The notes beneath the pieces were generated by a model. It was not told where the DNA came from. It ran no database searches and worked only from the letters and a program-made list of their open reading frames with translations. Positions 51,979 through 61,022 of a stretch of DNA of 64,000 nt are shown here, in pieces. Numbering within the stretch: the first letter of the stretch is position 1; the number at the start of each line of letters is the position of its first letter. A program made the translations under genes and the position numbers. Origin of the DNA: Gelidibacter gilvus (lineage in GTDB: Bacteria > Bacteroidota > Bacteroidia > Flavobacteriales > Flavobacteriaceae); contig NZ_SDDZ01000016.1 in assembly GCF_004115975.1 (NCBI RefSeq), positions 18,232 to 82,231 of the forward strand. The letters are read 5' to 3'.

Positions 51979-52581
51979 TTAGAGTGGCAGGTGTAATTGT
52001 TGGGGCATTAATCTGAAAGTTTTCCTGTGATATGGTGTGATACCATACTTTTTTATCGCATCGCGATGTTCTTTTGTTGGATACCCCTTGTTTTGTCTCC
52101 AATTGTACATGGGGAATTCCTCGTGGATCTGACACATATACGCATCTCTATTGGTTTTTGCCAAAATTGAAGCTGCCGCAATATTAAGGAGTTTGCTATC
52201 GCCTTTAATAATAGTTTCATGTGGGATGTCCGCAAAAGGTTTAAATCTATTGCCATCAACACTTATAAATTTTGGTGCCGTTTGTAATCTGGCAATGGCT
52301 TTGTGCATCGCCAAAATAGAAGCGTTCAAAATGTTAATCTCGTCAATTTCTTCAGGATAGACATGCGCAAAAGCAAATGATACGGCGTCTCTTTCAATGA
52401 TAGGTTTTAAAAAATCACGTTTAGCCTGTGAAAGCTGCTTTGAATCATTCAGAATCAGATTCTCAAATTTTTCAGGTAAAATAACTGCTGCGGCCGTAAC
52501 TGGACCCGCCAAGCAACCACGACCGGCCTCATCTGTGCCACATTCAAAAGGATCTAAGGTGAAAGAAAGTTTAAGTATCAA
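51979..52581 (-). CDS. rnhB: Ribonuclease HII
   Basis: RNase HII removes ribonucleotides from DNA. The 200-residue protein has the first catalytic motif [14 protein letters not shown] (residues about 16-29), the second Asp in FISVDGNRF, and [21 protein letters not shown], followed by [10 protein letters not shown] near the end. It is complete and of standard length. The following lipoprotein gene begins 27 bases further along. Confidence 0.95.
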   Translation of the reverse strand: MILKLSFTLDPFECGTDEAGRGCLAGPVTAAAVILPEKFENLILNDSKQLSQAKRDFLKPIIERDAVSFAFAHVYPEEIDEINILNASILAMHKAIARLQTAPKFISVDGNRFKPFADIPHETIIKGDSKLLNIAAASILAKTNRDAYMCQIHEEFPMYNWRQNKGYPTKEHRDAIKKYGITPYHRKTFRLMPQQLHLPL

Positions 52582-53349
52582 GTATTGGAAATTTCAACAA
52601 ATTTAAAACAATAAAGTCACATCTAGAATATAAGAAGATTTATCCATCATAGCGAATTGGTTTTTCTTTTTATTTCGAAGTGCGATTCATAAAAAATAGT
52701 GTATATATAATATGGTGTAGAAAATCTATGCGAGAAACTCTAGAATCATCATTTATGTTAGGATGTGAAGTAAATCTGTCATTCATGTCTACCATCTTAT
52801 TTAATACGTTAACAGGAAAGCTTGGTAGATATGATTTTCTCAAATTGGCGTCAAGGTTTTGATTGTTCACTTGTAGTGTAGTTATGAGTGCTTGCAATAA
52901 AAATTGAAATCGAGTGGTCTTCACAACTTCAATAATTAAAAGATCCGTAAATTTTATGACTATAAAGATGCCCGCTATTATTTTCTCTAAATCCAACTTT
53001 TAATATTACAATGGATAAGAAATTAAAAGCAAAGACGATTTATAGCGCTTTATTTACAGGAAGACAAATCATATCGGTTCTATTTTAACAAATAAAATCA
53101 TTTATTCATCAAGAAAATACATAAAGATTGCATTATGTTTTGCGTCTTGAGTAAATCATTTTTAATTGTTAAAATTTTAACGCAAGCTTTCTTATAAATA
53201 TAGATCTAATTAGTCTTAAGGATTAGCGTTTTACGTGGTAAAACCTTTGTTTGGCGCACTATTGACGTTAACATATTATTATGTGTAAAGTTTGTTTTTT
53301 TAATATATTATTATGATGTTTGCGCAAGACTAACTCAAATAATTGTTTT
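52582..53349 (+). other. 770-base gap before the SusC gene, with an uncertain small ORF and palindromes
   Basis: A minus-strand frame at 52670-52996 (TTG start, 108 residues) has plausible composition (FQFLLQALITTLQVNNQNLD) but no recognisable motif, so it is not called as a gene. Perfect palindromes are at 53168-53181 (GTTAAAATTTTAAC) and 53228-53244 (GTTTTAC and GTAAAAC arms), which may be regulatory sites for the SusCD unit. Confidence 0.5.
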
Positions 53350-56300
53350 ATGAAATTAAAATTAACATGGTTAATGACGCTTTTCATGGCGTTTGTGATG
53401 CAGTTTTCTTTTGCACAAGAGAAAACTGTTTCAGGTACGGTCACATCTTTATCGGATGGTTTTCCGTTGCCTGGTGTAAGTATTATTGTAAAGGGTACCA
53501 CTCGTGGCGTCCAAACAGATTTTGATGGAAATTATTCCATTAGCGTCCGTGCAGGAGAAACGTTAGCGTTTTCTTTTGTAAGTATGAAAAGTACTGAAGT
53601 TGTAGTAGGTGCAAGTAATACTTATAATGTTACAATGGAAGAAGACATTGCTGCTCTTGATGAAGTAATAATTGTTGGTTATGGTACTACGACGAAAGAC
53701 GCTTTTACTGGTACCGCAACAAAAATTTCTTCTGAAAACATTGAAGCGAAAACTGTTTCAAACATTTCTCAAGCGTTGAAAGGTGAAGTTGCAGGTGTGA
53801 ACGTTATTACTGGTTCTGGTGCTCCAGGTTCCAATGCAACGATTCGTATTCGTGGATTTGGTTCTGTAAATGGTAACCAGAATCCATTGTATGTAGTAGA
53901 TGGTGCGCCATTTCAAAGTGATATTTCTGCAATTAATGTCGCTGACATTGAAAGCACAACGGTTTTGAAAGATGCAGCGGCTACTTCTATTTATGGTTCA
54001 AGAGGTGCCAATGGTGTTATCTTGATAACTACTAAACAGGGGAAATCTAATACTTCTGTAATTTCTGTGGATTTTCAAACAAGTATCAATACGCACATTT
54101 TACCTAATTATAGTGTTGTTAATTCTCCAGAAGAATATATGGAATTGGCTTGGATGTCCCTTAGAAACAAAGGTGCTCTATTAGGTCAGGCTAATCCAGC
54201 GGCATGGGCAAGTGCTAATATCTATGGTACAGTTGAAGGGATCAACAATCACTACAATATTTGGGATGCTCCGGGTGCTAGTTTAATTGACCCAGCAACT
54301 GGTAAGTTTAATCAAGGTGTCAATCGTAGATACACTCCAAAAAGATGGGATGACGAAGCCTTTGGTACTGGATACAGACAAGAAGCTAACGTTCAATTTA
54401 GTGGTGGTAACGAAAAAACAAGATTTTCTACTTCATTTGGTTACGTAGATGATCAAGGGTATACAGTTAATTCACGATATACTAGATATTCAACAAGATT
54501 AAATCTTGATCACAAAGCAAAAGATTGGTTGAGTATTGGTGGTAATATGGCTTTTACTGGAGCTCGATACAATAACTCTTCATCATCTGAAGGTGATGCT
54601 GGTTCTTCAGGAAATATTTTTGCACTTACCAATACAACCCCTGCTATCTATGACGTATTTCTTAGAGATGCTAATGGAAATCGTGTTGAGGATCCTATTT
54701 TTGGTGGATTCCAGTATGATTATGGTGGGTCATTTGGAAGAAGAGCTTGGAACTCTACCAACGGTATAGCCGATGCTAAATATGATGTACAAAGAACAGA
54801 TGTGAATACACTTCTTGGTAACTTCAACGTTGGTGTTGATTTCACAGATTACTTGAAATTGGAATTGCGTTACAGTGGTCAGTATAACTTCTCTGATGAT
54901 GCTTCAAGAGCGAATCCATATTATGGTGGTGCTAAAGGATCAGGTGGAACGTTGTTTAAAACAAAAGATTTAAATGTCAACCAAAACTTCTTACAGTTGT
55001 TGCGTTTCAACAAAACTTTTGGAGAGCACAGTTTAGAAGCATTTGTGGCACACGAATCAACTGAAAATAAATTCCAAAGAATGAGTGCTGGCGCTCAAAA
55101 AGCAATTTTGCCTAACACATTCGATTTATCTCAATACACCACACCTTTCGGTAAGGCAAATTCCTATACACAAGGGTGGACATTAGATAGTTACTTTTCT
55201 CAATTGAACTATAGTTTTGCACACAAATATTTTGTCACAGCATCGGTTAGACGTGACGGTTCTTCACGTTTCTTAAAAGATAAGTGGGGAACATTTGGTT
55301 CTGCAGGTTTAGGTTGGGTAGTCTCTAAAGAAAACTTCTTTTCAAATGTGAGTTTTATGGATTACTTCAAACTGAAAGCTAGTTACGGTGTCATTGGAGA
55401 TCAAGGTACTAACTTATTGTACGGATGGCAATTGTATAACATTAATGATACTGCTGACGGTAGTTATTCTTTTACTCAAGGCGCTACACGTGCTAATCCA
55501 GACCTGACTTGGGAGACTTCAAAAATTGCACAAGTTGGATTTGAAAGTACTTGGTTTGATGATAGATTTAATCTTGATGTGGATTATTATGTTAAAAACA
55601 CAACCAATTTATTTTTCAACCAGAGTTTACCAGGATCAAATGGTTTTGCTAACATTCAATACAACGATGGTACTTTAAGAAATAGCGGTTTAGAGTTTAA
55701 TGCTTTGGTAAAAGTTGTTAAGGATGGCGATTTCAGATTGTCTGTTGGTGTCAACGGAGAAATATTTGATAACGAAATCACAGAAATGCCAAATGATTTC
55801 TTGACTGGTGAACCTAAAGTGTTGGACGGAAGTTATTCAAAAGGAAAATCAATGTACGATTGGTACATGCGTGAGTGGGCTGGAGTAGATCCAGGTAATG
55901 GAGCTGCATTATGGAACATGTATTTTAATGACGTCAACAATGACGGGATATTTAATGCTGGTGATGAAAGGATTTCTAGTATGACAAGATATATGCATGA
56001 CAATCCTGATGCTAACGTTCAAAGCACAACTACTAGTGTGTATGCTAATGCAACCACAAAGTATTCTGGTAAATCTGCTATTCCTAAAGTGAGAGGTGGT
56101 TTCCGTTTGAGTACTGGATACAAAGGCTTTGATTTATCAGCACAGTTCAGCTATAGTTTAGGTGGCTATGTTTATGATGGAGGTTATTCTGTATTGATGT
56201 ACAACAGAAGTTTAATTGGTAATGATAACTGGCATACAGACATGAGAAATGCATGGAAAGAGCCAGGTGACATTACTAATGTGCCAAGAATGTCTGCTGC

Positions 56301-56577
56301 ATTTGCAGACGATGTATCGTTTCAAAATCAATCGACACGTTTCTTAACAAAAGCGGACTACTTATCATTAAACAACGTGAACCTTGGCTATACATTGCCT
56401 AAGCAGTATGCTGAAGATATGAATCTTACAAGAGTTAAGTTTTTTGTTTCAGGTGATAACTTGCTAATGTTCAGTAAGAGAGATGGACTAAATCCATCAA
56501 CGATGATCAGTAGTGGTAATTCAGGTATTTATATGCCAATGACTACATTCTCGCTTGGTGCAAAAATCGAATTTTAA
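53350..56577 (+). CDS. SusC/RagA-family TonB-linked outer-membrane transporter
   Basis: The 1075-residue protein has a signal peptide (cleavage near FSFAQ, residue 23), an N-terminal carboxypeptidase-D-like domain (about 25-100, TVSGTVTSLSDGFPLPGVSI), a TonB plug (about 110-220, GYGTTTKDAFTGTATKIS, GVNVITGSGAPGSNATIRIR, NPLYVVDGAPF) and a long barrel ending in a C-terminal F. The ATG at 53350 gives the normal signal. It forms a pair with SusD 12 bases downstream and would import an oligomer (glycan or peptide) across the outer membrane. Confidence 0.95.
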   Translation: MKLKLTWLMTLFMAFVMQFSFAQEKTVSGTVTSLSDGFPLPGVSIIVKGTTRGVQTDFDGNYSISVRAGETLAFSFVSMKSTEVVVGASNTYNVTMEEDIAALDEVIIVGYGTTTKDAFTGTATKISSENIEAKTVSNISQALKGEVAGVNVITGSGAPGSNATIRIRGFGSVNGNQNPLYVVDGAPFQSDISAINVADIESTTVLKDAAATSIYGSRGANGVILITTKQGKSNTSVISVDFQTSINTHILPNYSVVNSPEEYMELAWMSLRNKGALLGQANPAAWASANIYGTVEGINNHYNIWDAPGASLIDPATGKFNQGVNRRYTPKRWDDEAFGTGYRQEANVQFSGGNEKTRFSTSFGYVDDQGYTVNSRYTRYSTRLNLDHKAKDWLSIGGNMAFTGARYNNSSSSEGDAGSSGNIFALTNTTPAIYDVFLRDANGNRVEDPIFGGFQYDYGGSFGRRAWNSTNGIADAKYDVQRTDVNTLLGNFNVGVDFTDYLKLELRYSGQYNFSDDASRANPYYGGAKGSGGTLFKTKDLNVNQNFLQLLRFNKTFGEHSLEAFVAHESTENKFQRMSAGAQKAILPNTFDLSQYTTPFGKANSYTQGWTLDSYFSQLNYSFAHKYFVTASVRRDGSSRFLKDKWGTFGSAGLGWVVSKENFFSNVSFMDYFKLKASYGVIGDQGTNLLYGWQLYNINDTADGSYSFTQGATRANPDLTWETSKIAQVGFESTWFDDRFNLDVDYYVKNTTNLFFNQSLPGSNGFANIQYNDGTLRNSGLEFNALVKVVKDGDFRLSVGVNGEIFDNEITEMPNDFLTGEPKVLDGSYSKGKSMYDWYMREWAGVDPGNGAALWNMYFNDVNNDGIFNAGDERISSMTRYMHDNPDANVQSTTTSVYANATTKYSGKSAIPKVRGGFRLSTGYKGFDLSAQFSYSLGGYVYDGGYSVLMYNRSLIGNDNWHTDMRNAWKEPGDITNVPRMSAAFADDVSFQNQSTRFLTKADYLSLNNVNLGYTLPKQYAEDMNLTRVKFFVSGDNLLMFSKRDGLNPSTMISSGNSGIYMPMTTFSLGAKIEF

Positions 56578-56589
56578 AAAAAAATCAAT

Positions 56590-58077
56590 ATGAAAAAAAG
56601 CATTTTTTATTCAATTATATTCGCCTCATTGTTTTTAGTGGGGTGTAGTGAGGATTTTTTAGATCCTGAAAGAAACACAAATGTCCTTACCGACGCCGAT
56701 TTCAATGAATATTCTGAAATCAACCCTGATTTAATTGTCGGTACATTAGATGGTATCGCAAGTTTTATGATACAGCCTCAAGGCATTACCACCCAGCATT
56801 ATGACTTCGGTCAAAAAGGTGTGGATATCTGGTTAGATATTTTAGTAGGAGATATGGCTTTAGCTACCAGTGGTTACGGCTGGTACAATGGTGTAGCCAA
56901 CTTAGTATCTACTGTAGATGAAACTCAGGACGAGAATAAGATTATTTGGAATTATTACTATAAAATTATTAGTTTATCTAATAGTGTTATTATGAATTCT
57001 GGAGGTAATGATGCTGAGCCTGAAACACCTGAATTGGGTCGTATCTTGGCGCAAGCTAAAGCATCTCGTGCGTATGCGTACTTTTATTTAACGCAGACAT
57101 ATCAGAGAGAATTTGATTTAACACAGGAAATTTTACCTTATTATGACGGTGAAACTACTGAAACTGCAAAAGTTCCGGCTTCCCAGATTTATGATTTAAT
57201 CCTTAGAGACTTAACTCATTCTTTAGAGTTGTTGGATGGCTATACAAGAAGTCAAAAAAATCAAATTGATCAATCTATTGTTCATGGGTTGTTAGCGTAT
57301 ACTTATGCAGCTATGGGAAATTATCCTGATGCTAAATTACATGCTGATGCGATTATTGATAGTGGAAAGTTCCCGCTTACAACTACGGGCCAACTTGCTT
57401 ACCCAGGTGTAGGATCTGGATTTAATAATATCAACACACCTTCATGGATGTGGGGCTTTGATTTGACTGAAGATTTAGGTCATCAATTAGTTGACTGGTG
57501 GGGCCAAATAGATTATTTCACTTACAGTTATGCTGCTGCTGGAGATTCAAAAGCCATTGATGATGGGTTATTTGCTCAAATTCCTGCAAATGATATTAGA
57601 AAAACACAGTTTGGTACTGGTAACGCGCCTTTAATGCCAATTAATAAGTTTTTTGATCCTGCAAGAACAGAAATGGAGCAATACATCATTACTACCGATT
57701 TGATTTTCATGCGCGTTGAAGAGTTCTATTTGTTAAGTGCAGAGGCTGCGGCCAAAACAGGTAATGAAGGTGATGCTAAAGCAACACTAATTGAACTTTT
57801 GACTATCCGTATGGGGGGAGTTGCTGAAGCTGAAGCATACGTTAATCCGTTATCTGGTGCTTCGCTTATTGATGCTATCTATCTTCAAACAAGAATTGAA
57901 ATGTGGGGAGAAGGTAAAGCATACCTAGCAATGAAGAGAAACAAGAAAACTGCTACGAGAGGAACAAATCATGTGTTCCGTGCTGGTTCATCGTTTCCTT
58001 ACAACGCAAACGAAATGTCTTTCTTAATCCCAAGATCTGAGATAGATAACAACCCATCAATTGATAGTCAAAACTAA
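56590..58077 (+). CDS. SusD/RagB-family nutrient-binding lipoprotein
   Basis: The 495-residue protein has a lipoprotein signal (ASLFLVGC, Cys19), SEDFLDPERNTNV at the start of the mature protein, and the RagB/SusD helical TPR core (LAQAKASRAYAYFYLTQTYQREFD) followed by a C-terminal region with RVEEFYLLSAEAAAKTGN and RIEMWGEGKAYLAMKR. It caps the SusC barrel at the cell surface and captures substrate. The substrate is not evident, because no polysaccharide-degrading enzyme is nearby. Confidence 0.95.
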   Translation: MKKSIFYSIIFASLFLVGCSEDFLDPERNTNVLTDADFNEYSEINPDLIVGTLDGIASFMIQPQGITTQHYDFGQKGVDIWLDILVGDMALATSGYGWYNGVANLVSTVDETQDENKIIWNYYYKIISLSNSVIMNSGGNDAEPETPELGRILAQAKASRAYAYFYLTQTYQREFDLTQEILPYYDGETTETAKVPASQIYDLILRDLTHSLELLDGYTRSQKNQIDQSIVHGLLAYTYAAMGNYPDAKLHADAIIDSGKFPLTTTGQLAYPGVGSGFNNINTPSWMWGFDLTEDLGHQLVDWWGQIDYFTYSYAAAGDSKAIDDGLFAQIPANDIRKTQFGTGNAPLMPINKFFDPARTEMEQYIITTDLIFMRVEEFYLLSAEAAAKTGNEGDAKATLIELLTIRMGGVAEAEAYVNPLSGASLIDAIYLQTRIEMWGEGKAYLAMKRNKKTATRGTNHVFRAGSSFPYNANEMSFLIPRSEIDNNPSIDSQN

Positions 58078-58093
58078 AAACAGGATATAAATT

Positions 58094-58816
58094 ATGAAAA
58101 AATATTTTAAGTATTTTGCTATAGTCACTGCCGCATTAATGTTTAATTGTGAAGCAGATGATCCTACCACGTTAAGCGACTATGTTGGATTTGAAATAGG
58201 GCCTTTGTCAACAACTGTTCCTAAGAATGCTTCAACTACTAAGGAGGTTAATGTATATGCTAGTGAGGAAGCTTCGACTGAGCGTACGTATTCAATACAG
58301 GTTGATCCTGCTTCAACTTTGAAAGCTAAATATGTCGTTCCTGGAACGGTTACTATTCCTGCGAATTCTAAGGTTGGAACTTTTTCAATCTCAGTTACTG
58401 ACGATGATACTTTAGGTTTTGTTGACCAATCTTTAATCGTAAGATTTCAAGCGGAAGCGGGTCTTAACTTCGGTAATCCGGTAAAGGTTAATTTCGCTGA
58501 GGAATGTTTAGAAACTTTGGTATTATTAAGTATTACTACTGATGATTGGCCAGAAGAAACAACATGGGAGTTGTATGATTTGTCTGGTGCTGAACCAACT
58601 GTCATTCATTCTGGTGGTCCTTATCCTGGTGCTGCAAACCGTAAGAAAGTTTTACCTTTTAGGTTCTGTTTGTCTGCAGGTGAATATGGTATCGTAATAT
58701 ATGATGTGTTTGGTGATGGAGGAACTTCATATGAAGTTACTTCAGGAACTACAGTTTATGTTCCAAAGACTGCTTCAACATCTGCAGAATCTTCTGCAAG
58801 GTTTACTATTAAGTAA
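58094..58816 (+). CDS. Surface lipoprotein with Calx-beta-like domain, SusCD-associated
   Basis: The 240-residue protein has a lipoprotein-type signal ending MFNC (lipid at about Cys19), a Calx-beta/DUF4843-like domain at about 32-140 (STVPKNASTTKEVNVYAS, RTYSIQVDPAST, VTIPANSKVGTFSISVTDDD) and a C-terminal beta domain with ITTDDWPEETTWEL and VIYDVFGDGGTSYEV. It starts 16 bases after SusD, so it is in the same operon. Such third genes often bind ligand on the surface. A terminator follows. Confidence 0.75.
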   Translation: MKKYFKYFAIVTAALMFNCEADDPTTLSDYVGFEIGPLSTTVPKNASTTKEVNVYASEEASTERTYSIQVDPASTLKAKYVVPGTVTIPANSKVGTFSISVTDDDTLGFVDQSLIVRFQAEAGLNFGNPVKVNFAEECLETLVLLSITTDDWPEETTWELYDLSGAEPTVIHSGGPYPGAANRKKVLPFRFCLSAGEYGIVIYDVFGDGGTSYEVTSGTTVYVPKTASTSAESSARFTIK

Positions 58817-58835
58817 CATATTCTCTCTTTTATTT

Positions 58836-58868
58836 AAAGCCACCATATTTTATGGTGGCTTTTTTTTT
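58836..58868 (+). terminator. Terminator of the SusCD operon
   Basis: AAAGCCACCATA and TATGGTGGCTTT form a strong stem followed by nine T bases. Confidence 0.88.
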
Positions 58869-58928
58869 GATTTTAAGTTTGCAAAATATAATTGCAGTAT
58901 ATTGTGCATGTAACTATTAAAATTAAAT

Positions 58929-60887
58929 ATGAAAAAATTTTTACTCTTAATTACCTTTTTATTTGCAATTAGCGTTGGCTATAGTCAGAATACATTAAAA
59001 GCAAATGTGTCCAATGAAAATCTTGAGTTATTGAAATCTTTCAAAAGCGAAGAACAACAACGAATATCGCGTGTTAACGCCTACACGAAATCCAATCGTA
59101 AGGTGATAATGACCTCAAAAGATAGTTTAAATTATATGCATCTTTATGATGTTATTGATGGTGTAGCTTTATATAAAACCACTCACAATCTTGGGTCGGC
59201 AAACGCTACAAAAACCTCTGATCTTCAAGTAGGGGGTAGCCTTGGTTTGAACCTTGACGGTAGCGGAATGACTTTGGGTGTTTGGGATTTTGGTCCTATT
59301 GAGACTGGGCATCCTGAATTTCAAAATAAAACAAATACAGGATCCCGTGTTATTAATGTTGACAATACTTCGGTTGGTTCTGAAACAGGATTTAATGATC
59401 ATGCCACACATATTTCTGGTACTATAGGTGCTAAAGGAGTAGATGCAAATGCTAGGGGAATGGCAACCAATATTAATATTCATACCTATAATTGGACCAA
59501 TGACAAAGTTGAAATGCTTGCGGCTGTCAATTCAGCTACCAATCCAATTATCATTTCTAATCATTCCTATGGAGTGCCGCTTGTTGGAGAAGATAAAGAA
59601 AAGTTGCCAGCATGGTATATGGGCGCTTATACAAAGGACGCAAGAGATATGGATGAAATATCCAGAAATAATCCTAAATATTTAATCGTTACTTCTGCTG
59701 GTAATGACGGTAGAACTAGCTACACTGGTGGAATGTATGCCGATTTTGATAAATTAACGACAGATAAAAATGCCAAGAACAATTTGGTCATTGCGAATGC
59801 AAATCCAGTTTTACAACCATTTTCTTCAAATTTTAAAACCTTAATTATTAATAGATCGAGCAGTCAAGGACCGACGGATGACTTAAGGGTGAAACCGGAT
59901 ATCGCTGCAGATGGAACAGATGTATATTCAACTACTTTAGATGGTACCTATGCTACTTTTTCGGGTACTTCAATGTCGGCTCCCAATGCCACTGGAACGC
60001 TTGCCTTATTACAACAATACTATATGCAATTGCATGGAGGATACATGAATTCTTCTACTTTAAAAGGATTGGTATGTCATACTGCGGTTGATGATATTGC
60101 GGCTCCCGGCCCGGATCCTGCTTTTGGTTGGGGGTTTTTAGATGCCAGGGCATCTGCAGAAGCTATTTATAATGCAACTACTAATACTGCCATATTAAAT
60201 GAATTGAACTTGGCGCAAGGTAAAACTTACACCATGAAATTCTCTGCAATAGCCGGCGATAAGTTAAAAGCTACCATATCTTGGACCGACATGCCTGGAG
60301 ATATTTCTCAAGGAGAATTGAATGATCCTACTGCAAGATTAGTGAATGATTTAGATTTGAGAATATCTAAAGATGGAGAAGTATTTTTCCCTTGGAAACT
60401 TAATTTTGATTCAGCTACTGGTTTTTCGAATTCCAAAGGCGATAATACCGCAGATAATATTGAAATTGTTGAAATAGAGGCGCCATCTTCTGGCGAATAC
60501 ACTTTGACAGTAAGTCATAAAGGAACCTTGAGAGGAAATGTAGGGAATGTTTTTACGCCACAGACTCAGGATTTCGCATTAATAGTCACTGGAGGAAATC
60601 TTGTTCTTAATACAAAGGAGAATGTGTTGTCTAATAATTTGGTCGTTTTTCCAAATCCTTCCCAAGGTGAGTTTACAATAAGTTTTGATGCCCATTTAAA
60701 TACTAACGAAGATGTGAAAATCTCTGTGTATGATACGAGTGGACGTAAAATTTATGCCAACAGTTTTGTAAATAACTCCGTTAGGTTTACGGAAACTATA
60801 AAATTAGATCATGCAAGACCTGGTGTGTACATCGCTAATATTTCCAAAGGGGATAGTAACACCACACATAAAATTGTAATAAAATAA
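58929..60887 (+). CDS. S8 family subtilisin-like serine protease with T9SS sorting domain
   Basis: The 652-residue exported protease has a signal peptide (cleavage near SVGYSQ, residue 20) and the catalytic triad Asp120 (LGVWDFG), His158 (NDHATHISGT) and Ser348 (FSGTSMSAPNATG), with oxyanion Asn259 (TSAGNDGR). After about residue 420 comes a beta-sandwich P-domain-like region, and the last 80 residues form a type IX secretion sorting domain (VVFPNPSQGEFTISF, YDTSGRKIY, PGVYIANISKGD). It is secreted by the T9SS and may supply peptides for the neighbouring SusCD. Confidence 0.94.
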   Translation: MKKFLLLITFLFAISVGYSQNTLKANVSNENLELLKSFKSEEQQRISRVNAYTKSNRKVIMTSKDSLNYMHLYDVIDGVALYKTTHNLGSANATKTSDLQVGGSLGLNLDGSGMTLGVWDFGPIETGHPEFQNKTNTGSRVINVDNTSVGSETGFNDHATHISGTIGAKGVDANARGMATNINIHTYNWTNDKVEMLAAVNSATNPIIISNHSYGVPLVGEDKEKLPAWYMGAYTKDARDMDEISRNNPKYLIVTSAGNDGRTSYTGGMYADFDKLTTDKNAKNNLVIANANPVLQPFSSNFKTLIINRSSSQGPTDDLRVKPDIAADGTDVYSTTLDGTYATFSGTSMSAPNATGTLALLQQYYMQLHGGYMNSSTLKGLVCHTAVDDIAAPGPDPAFGWGFLDARASAEAIYNATTNTAILNELNLAQGKTYTMKFSAIAGDKLKATISWTDMPGDISQGELNDPTARLVNDLDLRISKDGEVFFPWKLNFDSATGFSNSKGDNTADNIEIVEIEAPSSGEYTLTVSHKGTLRGNVGNVFTPQTQDFALIVTGGNLVLNTKENVLSNNLVVFPNPSQGEFTISFDAHLNTNEDVKISVYDTSGRKIYANSFVNNSVRFTETIKLDHARPGVYIANISKGDSNTTHKIVIK

Positions 60888-60912
60888 ACTTTCATTTTAT
60901 TTTTGTTATTTT

Positions 60913-60946
60913 AAAGACCAACGATCCTATCTGTTGGTCTTTTTTA
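60913..60946 (+). terminator. Terminator of the subtilase gene
   Basis: AGACCAAC and GTTGGTCT form an 8-base stem around a 10-base loop, followed by T residues. Confidence 0.8.
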
Positions 60947-61022
60947 TATAAAGTAAATTAATTTTTTATCTACGTAAATCATAAATTATCATTTACTTTG
61001 TTCGAAAATGACACTGCCTTAA

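Noticed and set aside
52670..52996. 108-codon minus frame before the SusC gene
   Set aside because: TTG start, no recognisable motif, and a 60-codon frame on the other strand overlaps it. Possible but not supportable as a gene.
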